A DNA stretch of 55,234 nt from Desulfobacterales bacterium (GCA_021737275.1 JAIPEE010000026.1:1-55234), one strand, 5' to 3'; shown: positions 1 to 8,378, counted from the stretch's first letter. Translations and numbers: made by a program. The notes: generated by a model from the letters alone, not told the origin.

Positions 1-120
1 AAACTCCATGATTTTGAACTTAACACATGTAAAACCATAAGTCTAGTTTTATTATAATTATTTCTATAAGTTATAACTATCAGATTTCAAAAGGTATTCC
101 AGCAGGTTAGAGGTCCGTCT

Positions 121-501
121 CTACCCCCTGAATGAATACGGGATAAGTGCCTTGCCGCCACCCACATTATTTCTGAATGGCTTGCCAAGAGCGGGATGCA
201 TAATGGCTGCACAGTGTTCCAGTTCTCCATTTTCTCCCACGATGGCCGCCTTGCCATAACTTTCAACTTTTTCAGGGTCGATTCCAAGTGCTGCCACTGC
301 TTTTTCAGAAAGCAGATCTCCAAGAATTTCGCTATACTTGTATAGCTGCGTTAAATCTTTCTGATAGATGCCCGCAAAGGGGTTTTGAAAGACTGCAGCA
401 ACAGCAGCCTTTCGGGTCGGAACTTCAACTTTTATGGTACCGTCACAATGTGTCTCTTCAACGAAAGTATAAATCTTCCTGATGTGGATTTCACTTTCCA
501 T
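121..501 (-). CDS. Amino acid synthesis (DUF1185-type) family protein, C-terminally short
   Basis: The protein matches the start and middle of the family annotated 'amino acid synthesis family protein': an RKI-TFVEET opening, a PTRKAAVAAVFQNPFAG segment, and the very conserved ESYGKAAIVGENGELEH stretch. As I remember the family, members run to about 190 residues and continue after GGGKAIIP with a GGPG..IDVPLHYKDAAYVR block. This product stops at GKALIPYSFRG, about 126 residues, and I find that block in none of the three frames of the remaining minus-strand sequence. I chose the ATG at 501 because GGAGG lies 7 bases before it; the longer frame from 528 would run into the aldehyde dehydrogenase. 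It is the last gene of the operon, 20 bases after the dehydrogenase stop. It may be a truncated pseudogene or a short variant. The biochemical role of the family is not well established. Confidence 0.7.
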   Translation of the reverse strand: MESEIHIRKIYTFVEETHCDGTIKVEVPTRKAAVAAVFQNPFAGIYQKDLTQLYKYSEILGDLLSEKAVAALGIDPEKVESYGKAAIVGENGELEHCAAIMHPALGKPFRNNVGGGKALIPYSFRG

Positions 502-521
502 TATATTTTCCTCCCAAATTA

Positions 522-2000
522 TTACCACCGTTCGGTTACTGTTTTTTGATCAAGAAACAATCTGAGTGAGTCAATTCTTGATTTGGCTGTCCCCAGTGCA
601 GAATCGTTTTTGGAACCCAGTGGAAAAAAAGCATAAGGTTGTGGAACAGGTACATTAATACCAACATTGCCGACATCCGCTTCCTTTGTAAATCTGCGTG
701 CATGCGATCCATTTGAGGTGAAGACACATGCAGAGTGGCCATAATTATCTTTGTTATTAATCCAATCCAAAGCCTCGTCCAGGCTTTTAGCTCTCATAAG
801 GTTGGCTACCGGGCCAAAGGATTCAATGCGGCCTATTGTCATATCGGGTGTAACATTTTCCAGAATGGTCGGGCCGACAAAAAAACCATTTTCCAGTCCC
901 TCAACTTTTGGATTTCTGCCATCAAGAAGCAGGCTTGCTCCTTCCTGAATACCTTTATCTATAAAATCGAGAACTTTCTGCATTCCTCGTTCCGAAACAA
1001 GAGGGCCAATCTCAGTTGATTCATCCAGACCATATCCTAATTTCATTTTGCCGGAAGCTTCAATAAACTTTGCTTTGAACTTTTCATAAATATCGCCAAT
1101 GATTACAATATTATCCGATCCCAAACAGCGCTGCCCGGCCATACCATAACATCCCCGGAGGAGTCCGTTAACAGCCAGGTCAATATCAGTATCAGGCATT
1201 AGAACAACATGGTTTTTTCCATTGCCATTGACCGAACCTTCTTTGCCAAGTTTACCTGCTTTAGCAAACAGCTTGAGCCCGACATATGATGAACCGATAA
1301 ACCCAAAGCCTTTTATAGCAGGGTGCTCCAGAATTTTATCATTGATATTCCGGCCACCATAAACAAGATTCATCAGGCCTGAAGGAAATCCATCAACTTC
1401 ATCAACAACTCTGAAGATTGCTTCAAGACATATCGGGTCATTTTTACTTGGGCTCACAATAACGGGGCATCCGCTGGCAAGTGCATAGGGGACATAAGAA
1501 GACCATGCATGCATGGGAATATTATTGGGCGTAATAATCAGAAAAACACCTCTTGGTTCCCAATACAATGTCTGATCGACACCTTTTGCCAGTTCTGGGA
1601 CATATTCTCCTTTTGTCTTCAAGAGTAAGGCCGAACACGCAGTTTCTATATTTTCAATACATCGGCGTATGGTTCCCCTGGCTTCTCCAATGGTTCGCCC
1701 ATGATCCTGAACCAGAATTCTGGATAATTTATCACAATGTTCTTCAAACTTACCCCTCAGGTCAAAAAGATATCTGGCCTTGTCTCTCAGGGGAACTGTC
1801 CGCCATTTTTCCATTGCATTTTGTGCAGATTCAATGGCTGATGTTACCTCTGCATCTGTTGCTGATGGGAATGTGCCAATTACTTCTCCTGTTGCAGGAT
1901 TGACGTCTTCATAAATCTGATCTGATGTGGACTCTACCCATTCACCATTAATGTATAGCTTGAGCTTTCCGTAATTCTTTTTAACTTCTTCTAACATCAT
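522..2000 (-). CDS. Methylmalonate-semialdehyde-type aldehyde dehydrogenase
   Basis: This is a full-length (492 aa) NAD-dependent aldehyde dehydrogenase. The Rossmann region carries ITPNNIPMHAW and GFGFIGSSYVG. The catalytic cysteine lies in GMAGQRCLGSD, around residue 290. The usual general-base glutamate is replaced by a GNGKNHVVLMPDTD segment, as in CoA-acylating methylmalonate-semialdehyde dehydrogenases (MmsA/IolA). The C-terminal half has the matching FFVGPTILENVTPDM and VGINVPVPQPYAFFPLGS motifs. The likely reaction is oxidation of a short acyl semialdehyde to an acyl-CoA, but the substrate cannot be read from sequence. The gene lies between a GntR regulator (49 bases upstream) and the short amino-acid-synthesis-family gene, in one operon. 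An AAGGA site precedes the double ATG at 2000. Confidence 0.88.
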   Translation of the reverse strand: MMLEEVKKNYGKLKLYINGEWVESTSDQIYEDVNPATGEVIGTFPSATDAEVTSAIESAQNAMEKWRTVPLRDKARYLFDLRGKFEEHCDKLSRILVQDHGRTIGEARGTIRRCIENIETACSALLLKTKGEYVPELAKGVDQTLYWEPRGVFLIITPNNIPMHAWSSYVPYALASGCPVIVSPSKNDPICLEAIFRVVDEVDGFPSGLMNLVYGGRNINDKILEHPAIKGFGFIGSSYVGLKLFAKAGKLGKEGSVNGNGKNHVVLMPDTDIDLAVNGLLRGCYGMAGQRCLGSDNIVIIGDIYEKFKAKFIEASGKMKLGYGLDESTEIGPLVSERGMQKVLDFIDKGIQEGASLLLDGRNPKVEGLENGFFVGPTILENVTPDMTIGRIESFGPVANLMRAKSLDEALDWINNKDNYGHSACVFTSNGSHARRFTKEADVGNVGINVPVPQPYAFFPLGSKNDSALGTAKSRIDSLRLFLDQKTVTERW

Positions 2001-2048
2001 AATATTATTTCCTTATATTTATATTATTTTTGATCAAGTTGGTTTTTT

Positions 2049-2786
2049 TTAGGATGAAAGTTTTTCAACAGATTTTTCATCCGGTTGATCTGACCATCGC
2101 GGGAGTTCAAGATTACCTCTCTTTTGGGGTATATTAATCTTCATCAAAATATGAAGACCTTCAAGAACATGTGTTTTCATTAATTTACAGGCAATATCAG
2201 ATTTTTTTTCTGCTATTGCATTCACAATATCGCGGTGATATCGAACAGAGTCTTGCAGATGCTTTTTATTTTGAAAGGTTTTGTAGCTGTATCGTCTGAT
2301 TTGATTGTGCAGGTTGTTCGCAAACTGTTTAAGCCGATTGTTGCCAGCCATATCCATTATTACTGTATGATACTCCTTGTGGAAGCCTTGGAACTTCAGT
2401 AATTTAACGGAAGCAGCAGATACACATTTTTCCATTTTATGGACCAGTTCATGCAACTTGACGATCTGATTTTCATCAACAGATTTAATGGCAAGATCTG
2501 TTGCCATTTCATAGAGAGCAGCCTTTAATGTATAAACTTCCCAAACATCTTTTTCTGTCATAGTTGTAACAAACACACCACACCGGGGTTTTCTGACAAT
2601 AAGACCATCACTTTCAAGCATTTTAAAGGCCTCGCGGACAGGTGGCCGACTTATACCAAGCCATTCAGCAATTTCTTCTTCTTTAAGCTGTTGACCGGGG
2701 CATAGTTCTTCCGTTGCAATCCACTCTTCAAGCCTACGCTTTGCGCCATCTGCCAGAGACTCTGTTTTTATCTTAGCTTTTTTCAT
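2049..2786 (-). CDS. GntR-family (FCD/VanR-like) transcriptional regulator
   Basis: A 245-residue regulator. Residues about 10-80 form a winged helix of GntR type (LKEEEIAEWLGISRPPVREA, then LESDGLIVRKPRCGVFV). The rest is a helical FCD effector domain with the scattered histidines and acidic residues that bind metal and ligand in this family (H-KEYHTVIMDMAGN, YHRDIVNAI). Regulators of this subgroup usually sense a small organic acid and repress the adjacent catabolic genes. A perfect palindrome ATTGTATACAAT lies 73-84 bases before the start codon, and a second copy lies upstream of the next gene, which fits autoregulation and control of the whole operon. The ribosome site is weak (GGAT). The regulator class is certain; the effector is unknown. 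Confidence 0.9.
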   Translation of the reverse strand: MKKAKIKTESLADGAKRRLEEWIATEELCPGQQLKEEEIAEWLGISRPPVREAFKMLESDGLIVRKPRCGVFVTTMTEKDVWEVYTLKAALYEMATDLAIKSVDENQIVKLHELVHKMEKCVSAASVKLLKFQGFHKEYHTVIMDMAGNNRLKQFANNLHNQIRRYSYKTFQNKKHLQDSVRYHRDIVNAIAEKKSDIACKLMKTHVLEGLHILMKINIPQKRGNLELPRWSDQPDEKSVEKLSS

Positions 2787-2858
2787 TTTATTAAATCCAT
2801 AAATGATTAAATAATTACAAGATTATCGGTTATTTTGCCAAACAAATCGAATTTGTAT

Positions 2859-2870
2859 ATTGTATACAAT
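2859..2870. promoter_or_regulatory. Probable GntR operator, copy 1
   Basis: The perfect 12-bp palindrome ATTGTATACAAT lies between the decarboxylase-like gene and the GntR gene. It sits inside a longer stretch TTTGTATATTGTATACAAT that recurs exactly at copy 2 (3559-3577). FCD-type GntR regulators are known to bind TTGTATACAA-like sites. Assignment to this regulator is inference from position. Confidence 0.65.
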
Positions 2871-2899
2871 TAAAGGTGTGGTGTCAACCCCGTGCCTTT

Positions 2900-3289
2900 T
2901 TAATCATCCGGTGAGTCTTCCCAAGCTTCAATAACTTCTTTTACCGATTTAAATGCGTCTATCCCGGCAGGTGCGCCGCAATAAAAAACAGCTTGAAGCA
3001 GTACTTCTTGAATTTCTTCTTTTGAACATCCATTTCTGAGAGCACCATGAACATGAAGTTTGAGTTCATTGGAACATTTCATTGCAGTCAGCATAGCAAT
3101 GGTAATGAGGCTGCGGGTTTTTTTTGGCAACGCTTCCCGTGTCCATATTGTACCCCAACATCCTTCGGTTACGGCTTCCTGAAGCGGTTTAGTAAATTCT
3201 GTTGTTGCCTGAACAGCTTTATCAACATACTCATCCCCAAGCACTTCGCGTCTTATTTTCATACCTTTTTCAAATTTTTCACTGCTCAT
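2900..3289 (-). CDS. Carboxymuconolactone decarboxylase (CMD/AhpD-fold) family protein
   Basis: A 129-residue single-domain protein with the all-helical CMD fold. The N-terminal EKGMKIRREVLGDEYVDKA and the central LPKKTRSLITIAMLTAM resemble PcaC-type 4-carboxymuconolactone decarboxylases. The C-terminal half has LKLHVHGALRNGCSKEEI and the FYCGAPAGIDAFK stretch typical of that subfamily. It lacks the CxxC of AhpD peroxidase partners, so a decarboxylase or isomerase-like role is likelier than a redox one. It is the first gene of the minus-strand operon with the GntR regulator and aldehyde dehydrogenase, which suggests breakdown of an organic acid. A strong AAGGAGG site precedes the ATG at 3289. 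The true substrate is unknown; many genomes carry such proteins outside protocatechuate pathways. Confidence 0.85.
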   Translation of the reverse strand: MSSEKFEKGMKIRREVLGDEYVDKAVQATTEFTKPLQEAVTEGCWGTIWTREALPKKTRSLITIAMLTAMKCSNELKLHVHGALRNGCSKEEIQEVLLQAVFYCGAPAGIDAFKSVKEVIEAWEDSPDD

Positions 3290-3699
3290 TTCACTCCTCC
3301 TTAAAATTAAGTATCCCCAGTAAATTGAACATAGATATTAACGCCTCACTAGATTAAGATGCTTATCGGCACAATATAAATAAAAGAATCGTGACTATTA
3401 GCATAACCAAGCATGTCTACGTAAACTTTTTTTATGCCTTTGATCTTTGTTCAAAATATACCCTTTGGTCTAATGTTTAGTCATTGTCTTATTGAATGCG
3501 CCTATCCTTTTAAAAAATACAAGCATTGAACATCGTGATGCGAATTTTTAAAACAGTTTTTGTATATTGTATACAATATATGTTTGTCAACAGGAATATA
3601 TATTCATTAAGAATCTATTTCAACAATATGGGTTAGGGTTAAAAATCAAAACTTCAATCCTTCTGAAGAGTTTTCAGTGAAGGCTATTTTGAAAATATT
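3290..3699. other. Intergenic region with operator copy 2; no gene seen
   Basis: No reading frame here looks like a gene. The stretch is AT-rich and should hold the promoter of the minus-strand operon beginning at 3289. Its one clear signal is the palindrome at 3566-3577. The left end of an insertion sequence begins near 3700. Confidence 0.6.
3566..3577. promoter_or_regulatory. Probable GntR operator, copy 2
   Basis: A second exact copy of ATTGTATACAAT, with the same TTTGTAT extension on its left as copy 1. It lies 277 bases upstream of the first gene of the aldehyde dehydrogenase operon. That is rather far for a simple promoter operator, so the operon may have a long leader, or the site may once have served a gene displaced by the neighbouring insertion sequence. 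Confidence 0.6.
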
Positions 3700-4589
3700 A
3701 AAAGGGATTGAACCATTAAATCGGATCAAATTTTAGCATTTTATAAAGGTCATTGATAACATTGGGATTACTACGGTGGTTAAAACGAAATCCCATTTTT
3801 CTTATAAAGAGTTCAAAGTTTTTCTTATAACCGCCATGATATATTTTAAGTCGCCTTTTGATAAAGCCCCAAAAGTTTTCAATTTCGTTTATATGGGTTT
3901 TACCTTGGCCTAAGGTTTCATCATGTATTATTCGGACATGATGGAGCCCTTCGAGATCAAAGTTGTCATAGGCGCGAAAGCCATCTGAATAAACCCATGA
4001 TTGGGGTTTCATATGAGTTTTTATCGCACCCTGAAGTGAGGCTTTATCAACTTTATCAGGGAATACCACCCGGGCTTCACCATGTCGCTTCAGAAGCCCT
4101 AATACCGGTATTTTCCCACCGGCACCACGCCCTCTTTTACCTTTTTGGACACCGTCAAAGTATGATTCGTCCACTTCAATTTCACCGGCTAATTGTTTGA
4201 GTGATCGCCTGCTTTCTTCGGTAATTTTCAAGCACAACCGGTTAAAATAACGCTGAACTGTTTTACTGTTTAAGCCAAGGCCTTTAGCCACCTTGGCAGC
4301 CGGTACCATAAGCCAGAACAGTCTGACAATTTCTTTTTAAACTTTAACAGGCAAACGACTAATGGAGCGTTTATGAGTAAACTTTTTCCACATCGTTTAC
4401 ATTTTCTTCGGCCATCAGAAAGCTTGTATGAGTCACGAAAGTTACATTCAGGACAAAGGATATGACGTACCTTTTGGCATGTAACATTTTCAAGGGTACT
4501 ATTGTTACAAGCAGACTGTCTTATAAACTTTTTATTTTTAACCATCGAGCTCTTTTATCATGGCCTGATTTAAAGGTCTAATCCCGTTT
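3700..4589 (-). mobile_element. Decayed IS1595-like insertion sequence
   Basis: The element is bounded by imperfect inverted repeats. The left one (3700-3724) and the reverse complement of the right one (4564-4589) share AAA.GGGATT..ACC.TTAAATC and match at about 20 of 25 positions. Between them is a single transposase gene broken by a frameshift and a stop. I could not identify a target-site duplication, so the exact ends are uncertain, and the left repeat overlaps the end of the transposase frame. IS1595-family (ISXO2-like) elements typically encode one transposase with an N-terminal zinc ribbon, as here. Confidence 0.7.
3716..4545 (-). pseudogene. IS1595-family (ISXO2-like) transposase, frameshifted
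   Basis: The N-terminal part (from 4545) has a zinc ribbon CPEC...CKRCGKS. The C-terminal part (to 3716) has the DDE-type core: VDESYFDG, then YSDGFRAYD, then HINEIENFWGFIKRRL, ending in a conserved NHR motif (FRFNHRS). Two lesions separate them. A run of five A residues (plus-strand T run 4383-4387) appears to have lost one base, since adding one restores CGKKFTHKRSISRLP. Downstream in the restored frame is a TAA (complement of 4337-4339), between RLPVKV and KEIVRLFW. Removing both yields one continuous transposase. The gene is therefore inactive unless recoded twice, which is unlikely. Confidence 0.85.
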
Positions 4590-4715
4590 TATAAATAGAT
4601 GATTTTTTGAAGAGTTATGATGTACTATATAGCTGATTCAAGTAATGTGCCTGAAAGTATAAATTACAATCAGGCCTTACTCAAGCCAGCCGGCCATCAT
4701 TCTTTTCAGGTGAGA

Positions 4716-4975
4716 TTATATGAGATTTTCCACGTTGTATCCGATCTGACCAAAATAGCCATAATTATTGTAATACCATAAACTTTCAAGTGTTGAGAAA
4801 AAGAGGTAGGTTAATGCCAGTGGATCGATATCGGATGATAATTTACCACTTTTAATACTATCTTTAAGTACAGAGGTGATAACATCATGCCCGGCAGCAT
4901 CGTTGTGTTTAAATGTCTGCCACCGTCAATATCGGGCCACCGGTGAATAGTTTACATTCGTTTTTCATAAGAAGA
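4716..4975 (-). pseudogene. TetR-family regulator, C-terminal remnant
   Basis: No long open frame covers this stretch, but minus-strand translation recovers TetR-like ligand-domain sequence in two frames. One is LMKNECKLFTGGPILTVADI (to about 4911), resembling the '..GCPILN.A' turn of TetR proteins. The other continues as KHNDAAGHDVITSVLKDSI and then ALTYLFFSTLESLWYY, ending at TAA (complement of 4716-4718). A frameshift near 4911 separates them, and the DNA-binding N-terminus is missing. It lies next to the beta-lactamase-like hydrolase and may once have controlled it. The IS just downstream may have taken part in its decay. The family call rests on pattern recognition only. Confidence 0.55.
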
Positions 4976-5033
4976 TGCTTCCTCGATTAATTAACCGGAC
5001 GCCAAATATTTGGGTTTCTTGAAATCATAATAC

Positions 5034-6269
5034 TTAAATAAGGGCTTTTGCAATAGTTTCGAAACCAAGCAGTGTATTTTCAGTCATAAGCTCAGGGAGC
5101 GCAGTGGGTTCACTTGAAAATTTTACTATAACCAGATCTGCCTTTGGATCAATATAAACATACTGACCATGAATGCCGACACCAAAATAAGCACCATGAA
5201 TATTTCCGGTATTCCAGAACTGATTATGATATGAGCCCTGAGGGTAAAATTTTCTCATTTGATCATCTTCTGCATTAAGCCATGCGAGATTATCACCTTT
5301 AAAGCGTGTGTCATGGATATATGATCCGGGGATAATCTGACGGCCATTATGTTCACCTTCGTGCAGCATCATTAAGCCAAATCGTCCCAGATCTCTCAGT
5401 GTAAGATTAAAACCGCCGCATGCCATGGCCGAACCCCATGTATCTACAGTCATTGCTGCGTTTTCCTGTGCACCCATGTATTGCCATATTTCCTGGCTGC
5501 ATAATTCGGTAAACCGGGTGCCCGTCACCCGTTCAAGAAGCCATCCCAGAACATCAGTATTAGCAGATACATAATGAAATGCGTCTCCATGTTTCATCCC
5601 GGCTTTATGCTTTAATGTGGGATGAAATTCATACTGTGATTCGGGTACATCCCGGCTCGCATTTGTCCGGACACGCCACCCGGCAGCAATTTCATGCCTG
5701 GTAACGTCTGCATCCGGATTGCCATAATCTTCAAGATACTCAACAGCTACTGTCATGTCCAGAAGCTGCTGAAGCGTCGCATCGCCATATGCACTGTCTT
5801 TTAATTCCGGAAGATAATGACTATTCAGAGCATTAAGACTAAGTTCACCCTTTTCAATGAAAATGCCGGCCAGCACCGAAGTAAGTGATTTGCTTACAGA
5901 CTGCAGCAGATGGCGTGAATGTGGTTTCATATCATTGAAGTATTGCTCACTGATAATTTTATTATGATGTATAACCAGTAATCCATCAGTATAAGTCTGC
6001 TCAAGAATTTTACCAATAGATGATTGTTTTTGCTCAATGTCAATAAATTCAATATGGTTAATATCCTGTTTCCGAACAGGAATTTCATATATAGGCCGAT
6101 AACCGCGATGGGCTTCGGCACAGGGTATTAACTCACTGACATGCATGAAGCTCCAGCGGACAGGCGGGCCTTCGCTAAAATTTGCCAGTGTAACAAGGTT
6201 TTCCGGTTTCGGGGGAAACTCATTCATCAATTGCCATTCTGCTGCAGTTTTGGGCTTTTTTTCTAACAT
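5034..6269 (-). CDS. Class C beta-lactamase-like serine hydrolase
   Basis: A 411-residue member of the beta-lactamase/transpeptidase-like (PF00144) family. The SxxK nucleophile motif is SVSK, inside HLLQSVSKSLTSVLAG. The Y-S/A-N motif is YVSANTD. The KTG position reads as GIHGQYVYID, the HxG form found in esterases and 6-aminohexanoate-oligomer hydrolases (NylB-like) rather than true beta-lactamases. No signal peptide is visible, so it is probably cytoplasmic, and it is likelier an esterase or amide hydrolase than an antibiotic-resistance enzyme. AGGGAG lies just before the ATG at 6269. The neighbouring TetR remnant suggests it was once a regulated catabolic or detoxifying gene. Confidence 0.85.
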   Translation of the reverse strand: MLEKKPKTAAEWQLMNEFPPKPENLVTLANFSEGPPVRWSFMHVSELIPCAEAHRGYRPIYEIPVRKQDINHIEFIDIEQKQSSIGKILEQTYTDGLLVIHHNKIISEQYFNDMKPHSRHLLQSVSKSLTSVLAGIFIEKGELSLNALNSHYLPELKDSAYGDATLQQLLDMTVAVEYLEDYGNPDADVTRHEIAAGWRVRTNASRDVPESQYEFHPTLKHKAGMKHGDAFHYVSANTDVLGWLLERVTGTRFTELCSQEIWQYMGAQENAAMTVDTWGSAMACGGFNLTLRDLGRFGLMMLHEGEHNGRQIIPGSYIHDTRFKGDNLAWLNAEDDQMRKFYPQGSYHNQFWNTGNIHGAYFGVGIHGQYVYIDPKADLVIVKFSSEPTALPELMTENTLLGFETIAKALI

Positions 6270-6423
6270 TTTTTCTCCCTTTAGAAATTATTGTTGGGTT
6301 CTTATTCAAAAGTTATTTGGGGTTCAAAGCATTTAGGATCATAATGTATTTTTTTGATCCTAAAGCGTTAATCGGTTTAAAAAGTCTAATATAATAGTAA
6401 TAATATAGATGAATTAGGTTCAG

Positions 6424-6939
6424 TTAACAATCAAGTAAGTGTGTCAAAAACCTGGATAGATTCTCAGCCACAAAATCAATTCCAATACGATTTGCAAGAG
6501 TTGAATCAGTCTGAAATATAGCACCGCCGGCAACAATCTTTGTGTTTTGTGGAATATTCAGGCGAATTTTTTCCAATGCAGGCTCTGATGATCGTTGAAG
6601 AACAGTAAGTCCAAGGAGGTCAGGTTTTTGAGATCGGCATGTTTCGATAATATTTTCAGGTGAAATACGTAGACCCAGATCATTTATCCTGAGCCCCACA
6701 ACATCGGCATAAAGATGGATAAGCTTCATGCCAAGGCCCCAACCATCGTCTAAGGTGGCTGTTACCATCAACGGAGGCTTTTCCCAGAGACTGTCGATAT
6801 GGTTTTCCTGTTTCCATTTAATTATATGTTTTGCCTCGACTTCCAGCTCGGGTCTGAAGGGTTCACCGGATGTCTGCCATTTGCCGACCAACTGTTTTAA
6901 GTAATGATGAAACTGGTTTGAGTGGCTGGAATTATTCAT
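6424..6939 (-). CDS. B12-binding-fold protein at the end of the menaquinone operon
   Basis: A 171-residue cytoplasmic protein. Residues about 55-165 look like a cobalamin-binding Rossmann domain: VTATLDDGWGLGMKLIHLYAD, then PDLLGLTVLQRSSEP, then TKIVAGGAIFQTD. In cobalamin proteins the first loop is DxHxxG and the histidine ligates cobalt. Here the loop reads DDGWGLG and the histidine is absent, so base-off/His-on B12 binding is not expected. The N-terminal 50 residues are probably helical. It starts 12 bases after the mqnB stop, so it is very likely cotranscribed with the futalosine genes. No known menaquinone enzyme has this fold. It could be a regulator, a scaffold, or a binder of another tetrapyrrole or quinone-like ligand; that is open. 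Confidence 0.7.
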   Translation of the reverse strand: MNNSSHSNQFHHYLKQLVGKWQTSGEPFRPELEVEAKHIIKWKQENHIDSLWEKPPLMVTATLDDGWGLGMKLIHLYADVVGLRINDLGLRISPENIIETCRSQKPDLLGLTVLQRSSEPALEKIRLNIPQNTKIVAGGAIFQTDSTLANRIGIDFVAENLSRFLTHLLDC

Positions 6940-6951
6940 TTTATTGAAAAT

Positions 6952-7593
6952 CTATTTTTTTTGATTAAGGCCGGCTTCAATAAGAGGCACTACGGAATCT
7001 TTAAAAAAAAGATAAAAACTACGGCGATATTTTTTAATATTTTCTATAATATGATTATCCATATCATGCCCGGGGACATCACTTACAAACTTAAACAGGT
7101 AGCAATTTGTTTTAAACTTTTTGCATACCTGTACGACGGCAGCGGCTTCCATATCAACAAGGTTTACAGCAGCAGAAATCTTTATTCGTTCCTCATCTTT
7201 CAATATCGCTTTGTCCTGTGTCGCAATGGTCGCTTTATTAAAACCGTTGATTATGTCTGGTCTTACTGAAGACGCATTACCGGTTTTTAATGATGGCCGA
7301 TCAAGTTCCACGACATTGTTAATATGGTAATTTTCACCGAGTGGATGCAACTTGTCAGCAGCACCGGCTGCACCGAGGTTAAAAATTACATCAGGTTTAT
7401 AATTCATGCAGCTAAAAGTTGTTGCCGTTGCTGCATTTATTTTACCAATGCCGGAAATCACCAGAACAAAATCTTTGTTTTCATAAACGGTAAAAGGTTT
7501 ATTGGCTGTTTTTTCAAGAGATAAACCCCTGATAAATGGATCAGCCTCAAAAACGGTAGCCATGACTATACCGGTTACAGAATGTTTCGGCAT
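6952..7593 (-). CDS. mqnB: Futalosine hydrolase
   Basis: A 213-residue nucleoside phosphorylase/hydrolase-fold protein (PF01048). It shows the purine-site pattern LVDMEAAAVVQVCKKF and FKFVSDVPG, and a central GIGKINAATATT and NLGAAGAAD. Within the futalosine cluster it should split futalosine into dehypoxanthine futalosine and hypoxanthine, the step between MqnE and MqnC. The ATG at 7593 lies 19 bases inside mqnD and is preceded by GAGGAG, which indicates tight coupling. Some organisms use an MTA/SAH nucleosidase for this step, but the length and position favour MqnB. If MqnB acts on futalosine, an aminofutalosine deaminase is needed elsewhere; none is in this window. Confidence 0.88.
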   Translation of the reverse strand: MPKHSVTGIVMATVFEADPFIRGLSLEKTANKPFTVYENKDFVLVISGIGKINAATATTFSCMNYKPDVIFNLGAAGAADKLHPLGENYHINNVVELDRPSLKTGNASSVRPDIINGFNKATIATQDKAILKDEERIKISAAVNLVDMEAAAVVQVCKKFKTNCYLFKFVSDVPGHDMDNHIIENIKKYRRSFYLFFKDSVVPLIEAGLNQKK

Positions 7594-8378
7594 TTTGCCA
7601 TCTCCTCAAGTTTATTTATAGCACTGTATCCCTGCTTTCCAAGAGAGACAGTAAAGTCATTTACATAGAGGTTAATGTGACCGTTGATAACATTATCATC
7701 CATCTCCTGGGCGAAAGATTTAACATATTTCCTTGAAGCGATCCTGTCCTTTTGTGCATAGAATATGGAGTTTTTTAAAATTTTTTCAATAATTTCCTTA
7801 TGGATAATTGTATTCGGATCTTTTCTGATGGCAATACACCCTAACGGAATAGGGCAGTTTGTCTCATTTTCCCACCACTCTCCCAGATCGACGATTTTGA
7901 TGCAGCCATATTCGGGATAAATAAAACGTCCTTCATGGATGATAAGGCCGGCATCATATTGACCGGACTGAATACCAGGAAGGATTTTATCAAATCGGGT
8001 TACGGAGACATTATTTATCTCGGGCTTCCATAGCTTCAGCAGGAGGTATGCGGTTGTGTTATCTCCTGGGATAGCAATTCGAGCCTTTGAAAAATCAAGA
8101 TCCTCATTTTTGGAAACAAGCATGGGGCCGCATCCGAATCCTAACGCTGCACCGGAGTCAAGAATCTCATAGTGATTTCTCAACCTCAGATAAGCAAAAA
8201 AAGAGAGCTTGGAAATGTGCAACTCCTTGCTGAACGCTTTTTGGTTTAATAACTCAACATCATGAATATGGGGCATAAACTGAAACCCCTTTGTATCAAT
8301 TAATCCATGAAGCATGGCATGAAAAATAAAGGTATCATTCGGACAGGATGAAAACCCCAGATTCAGCTTAGTCATCAT
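7575..8378 (-). CDS. mqnD: 1,4-dihydroxy-6-naphthoate synthase
   Basis: A 267-residue protein with the periplasmic-binding-protein-like fold of MqnD. It opens with LNLGFSSCPNDTFIFHAMLHG, the family's diagnostic start, followed by a DVELLN loop, GFGCGPMLVS and DAGLIIHEGRF. It converts the cyclic de-hypoxanthine futalosine made by MqnC into 1,4-dihydroxy-6-naphthoate, the aromatic core of menaquinone. It overlaps menG by 11 bases upstream and mqnB by 19 bases downstream. An AAGGA site precedes the paired ATGs at 8378. Length and motifs are normal for the family, so confidence is high. Confidence 0.95.
   Translation of the reverse strand: MMTKLNLGFSSCPNDTFIFHAMLHGLIDTKGFQFMPHIHDVELLNQKAFSKELHISKLSFFAYLRLRNHYEILDSGAALGFGCGPMLVSKNEDLDFSKARIAIPGDNTTAYLLLKLWKPEINNVSVTRFDKILPGIQSGQYDAGLIIHEGRFIYPEYGCIKIVDLGEWWENETNCPIPLGCIAIRKDPNTIIHKEIIEKILKNSIFYAQKDRIASRKYVKSFAQEMDDNVINGHINLYVNDFTVSLGKQGYSAINKLEEMAKCRNIL

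Noticed and set aside
735-1903. Plus-strand frames opposite the aldehyde dehydrogenase
   Set aside because: They are shadows of a clearly coding minus-strand gene.
5034-6269. Antibiotic-resistance beta-lactamase
   Set aside because: No signal peptide, and the HG(Q) motif in place of KTG points to an esterase or oligomer hydrolase.
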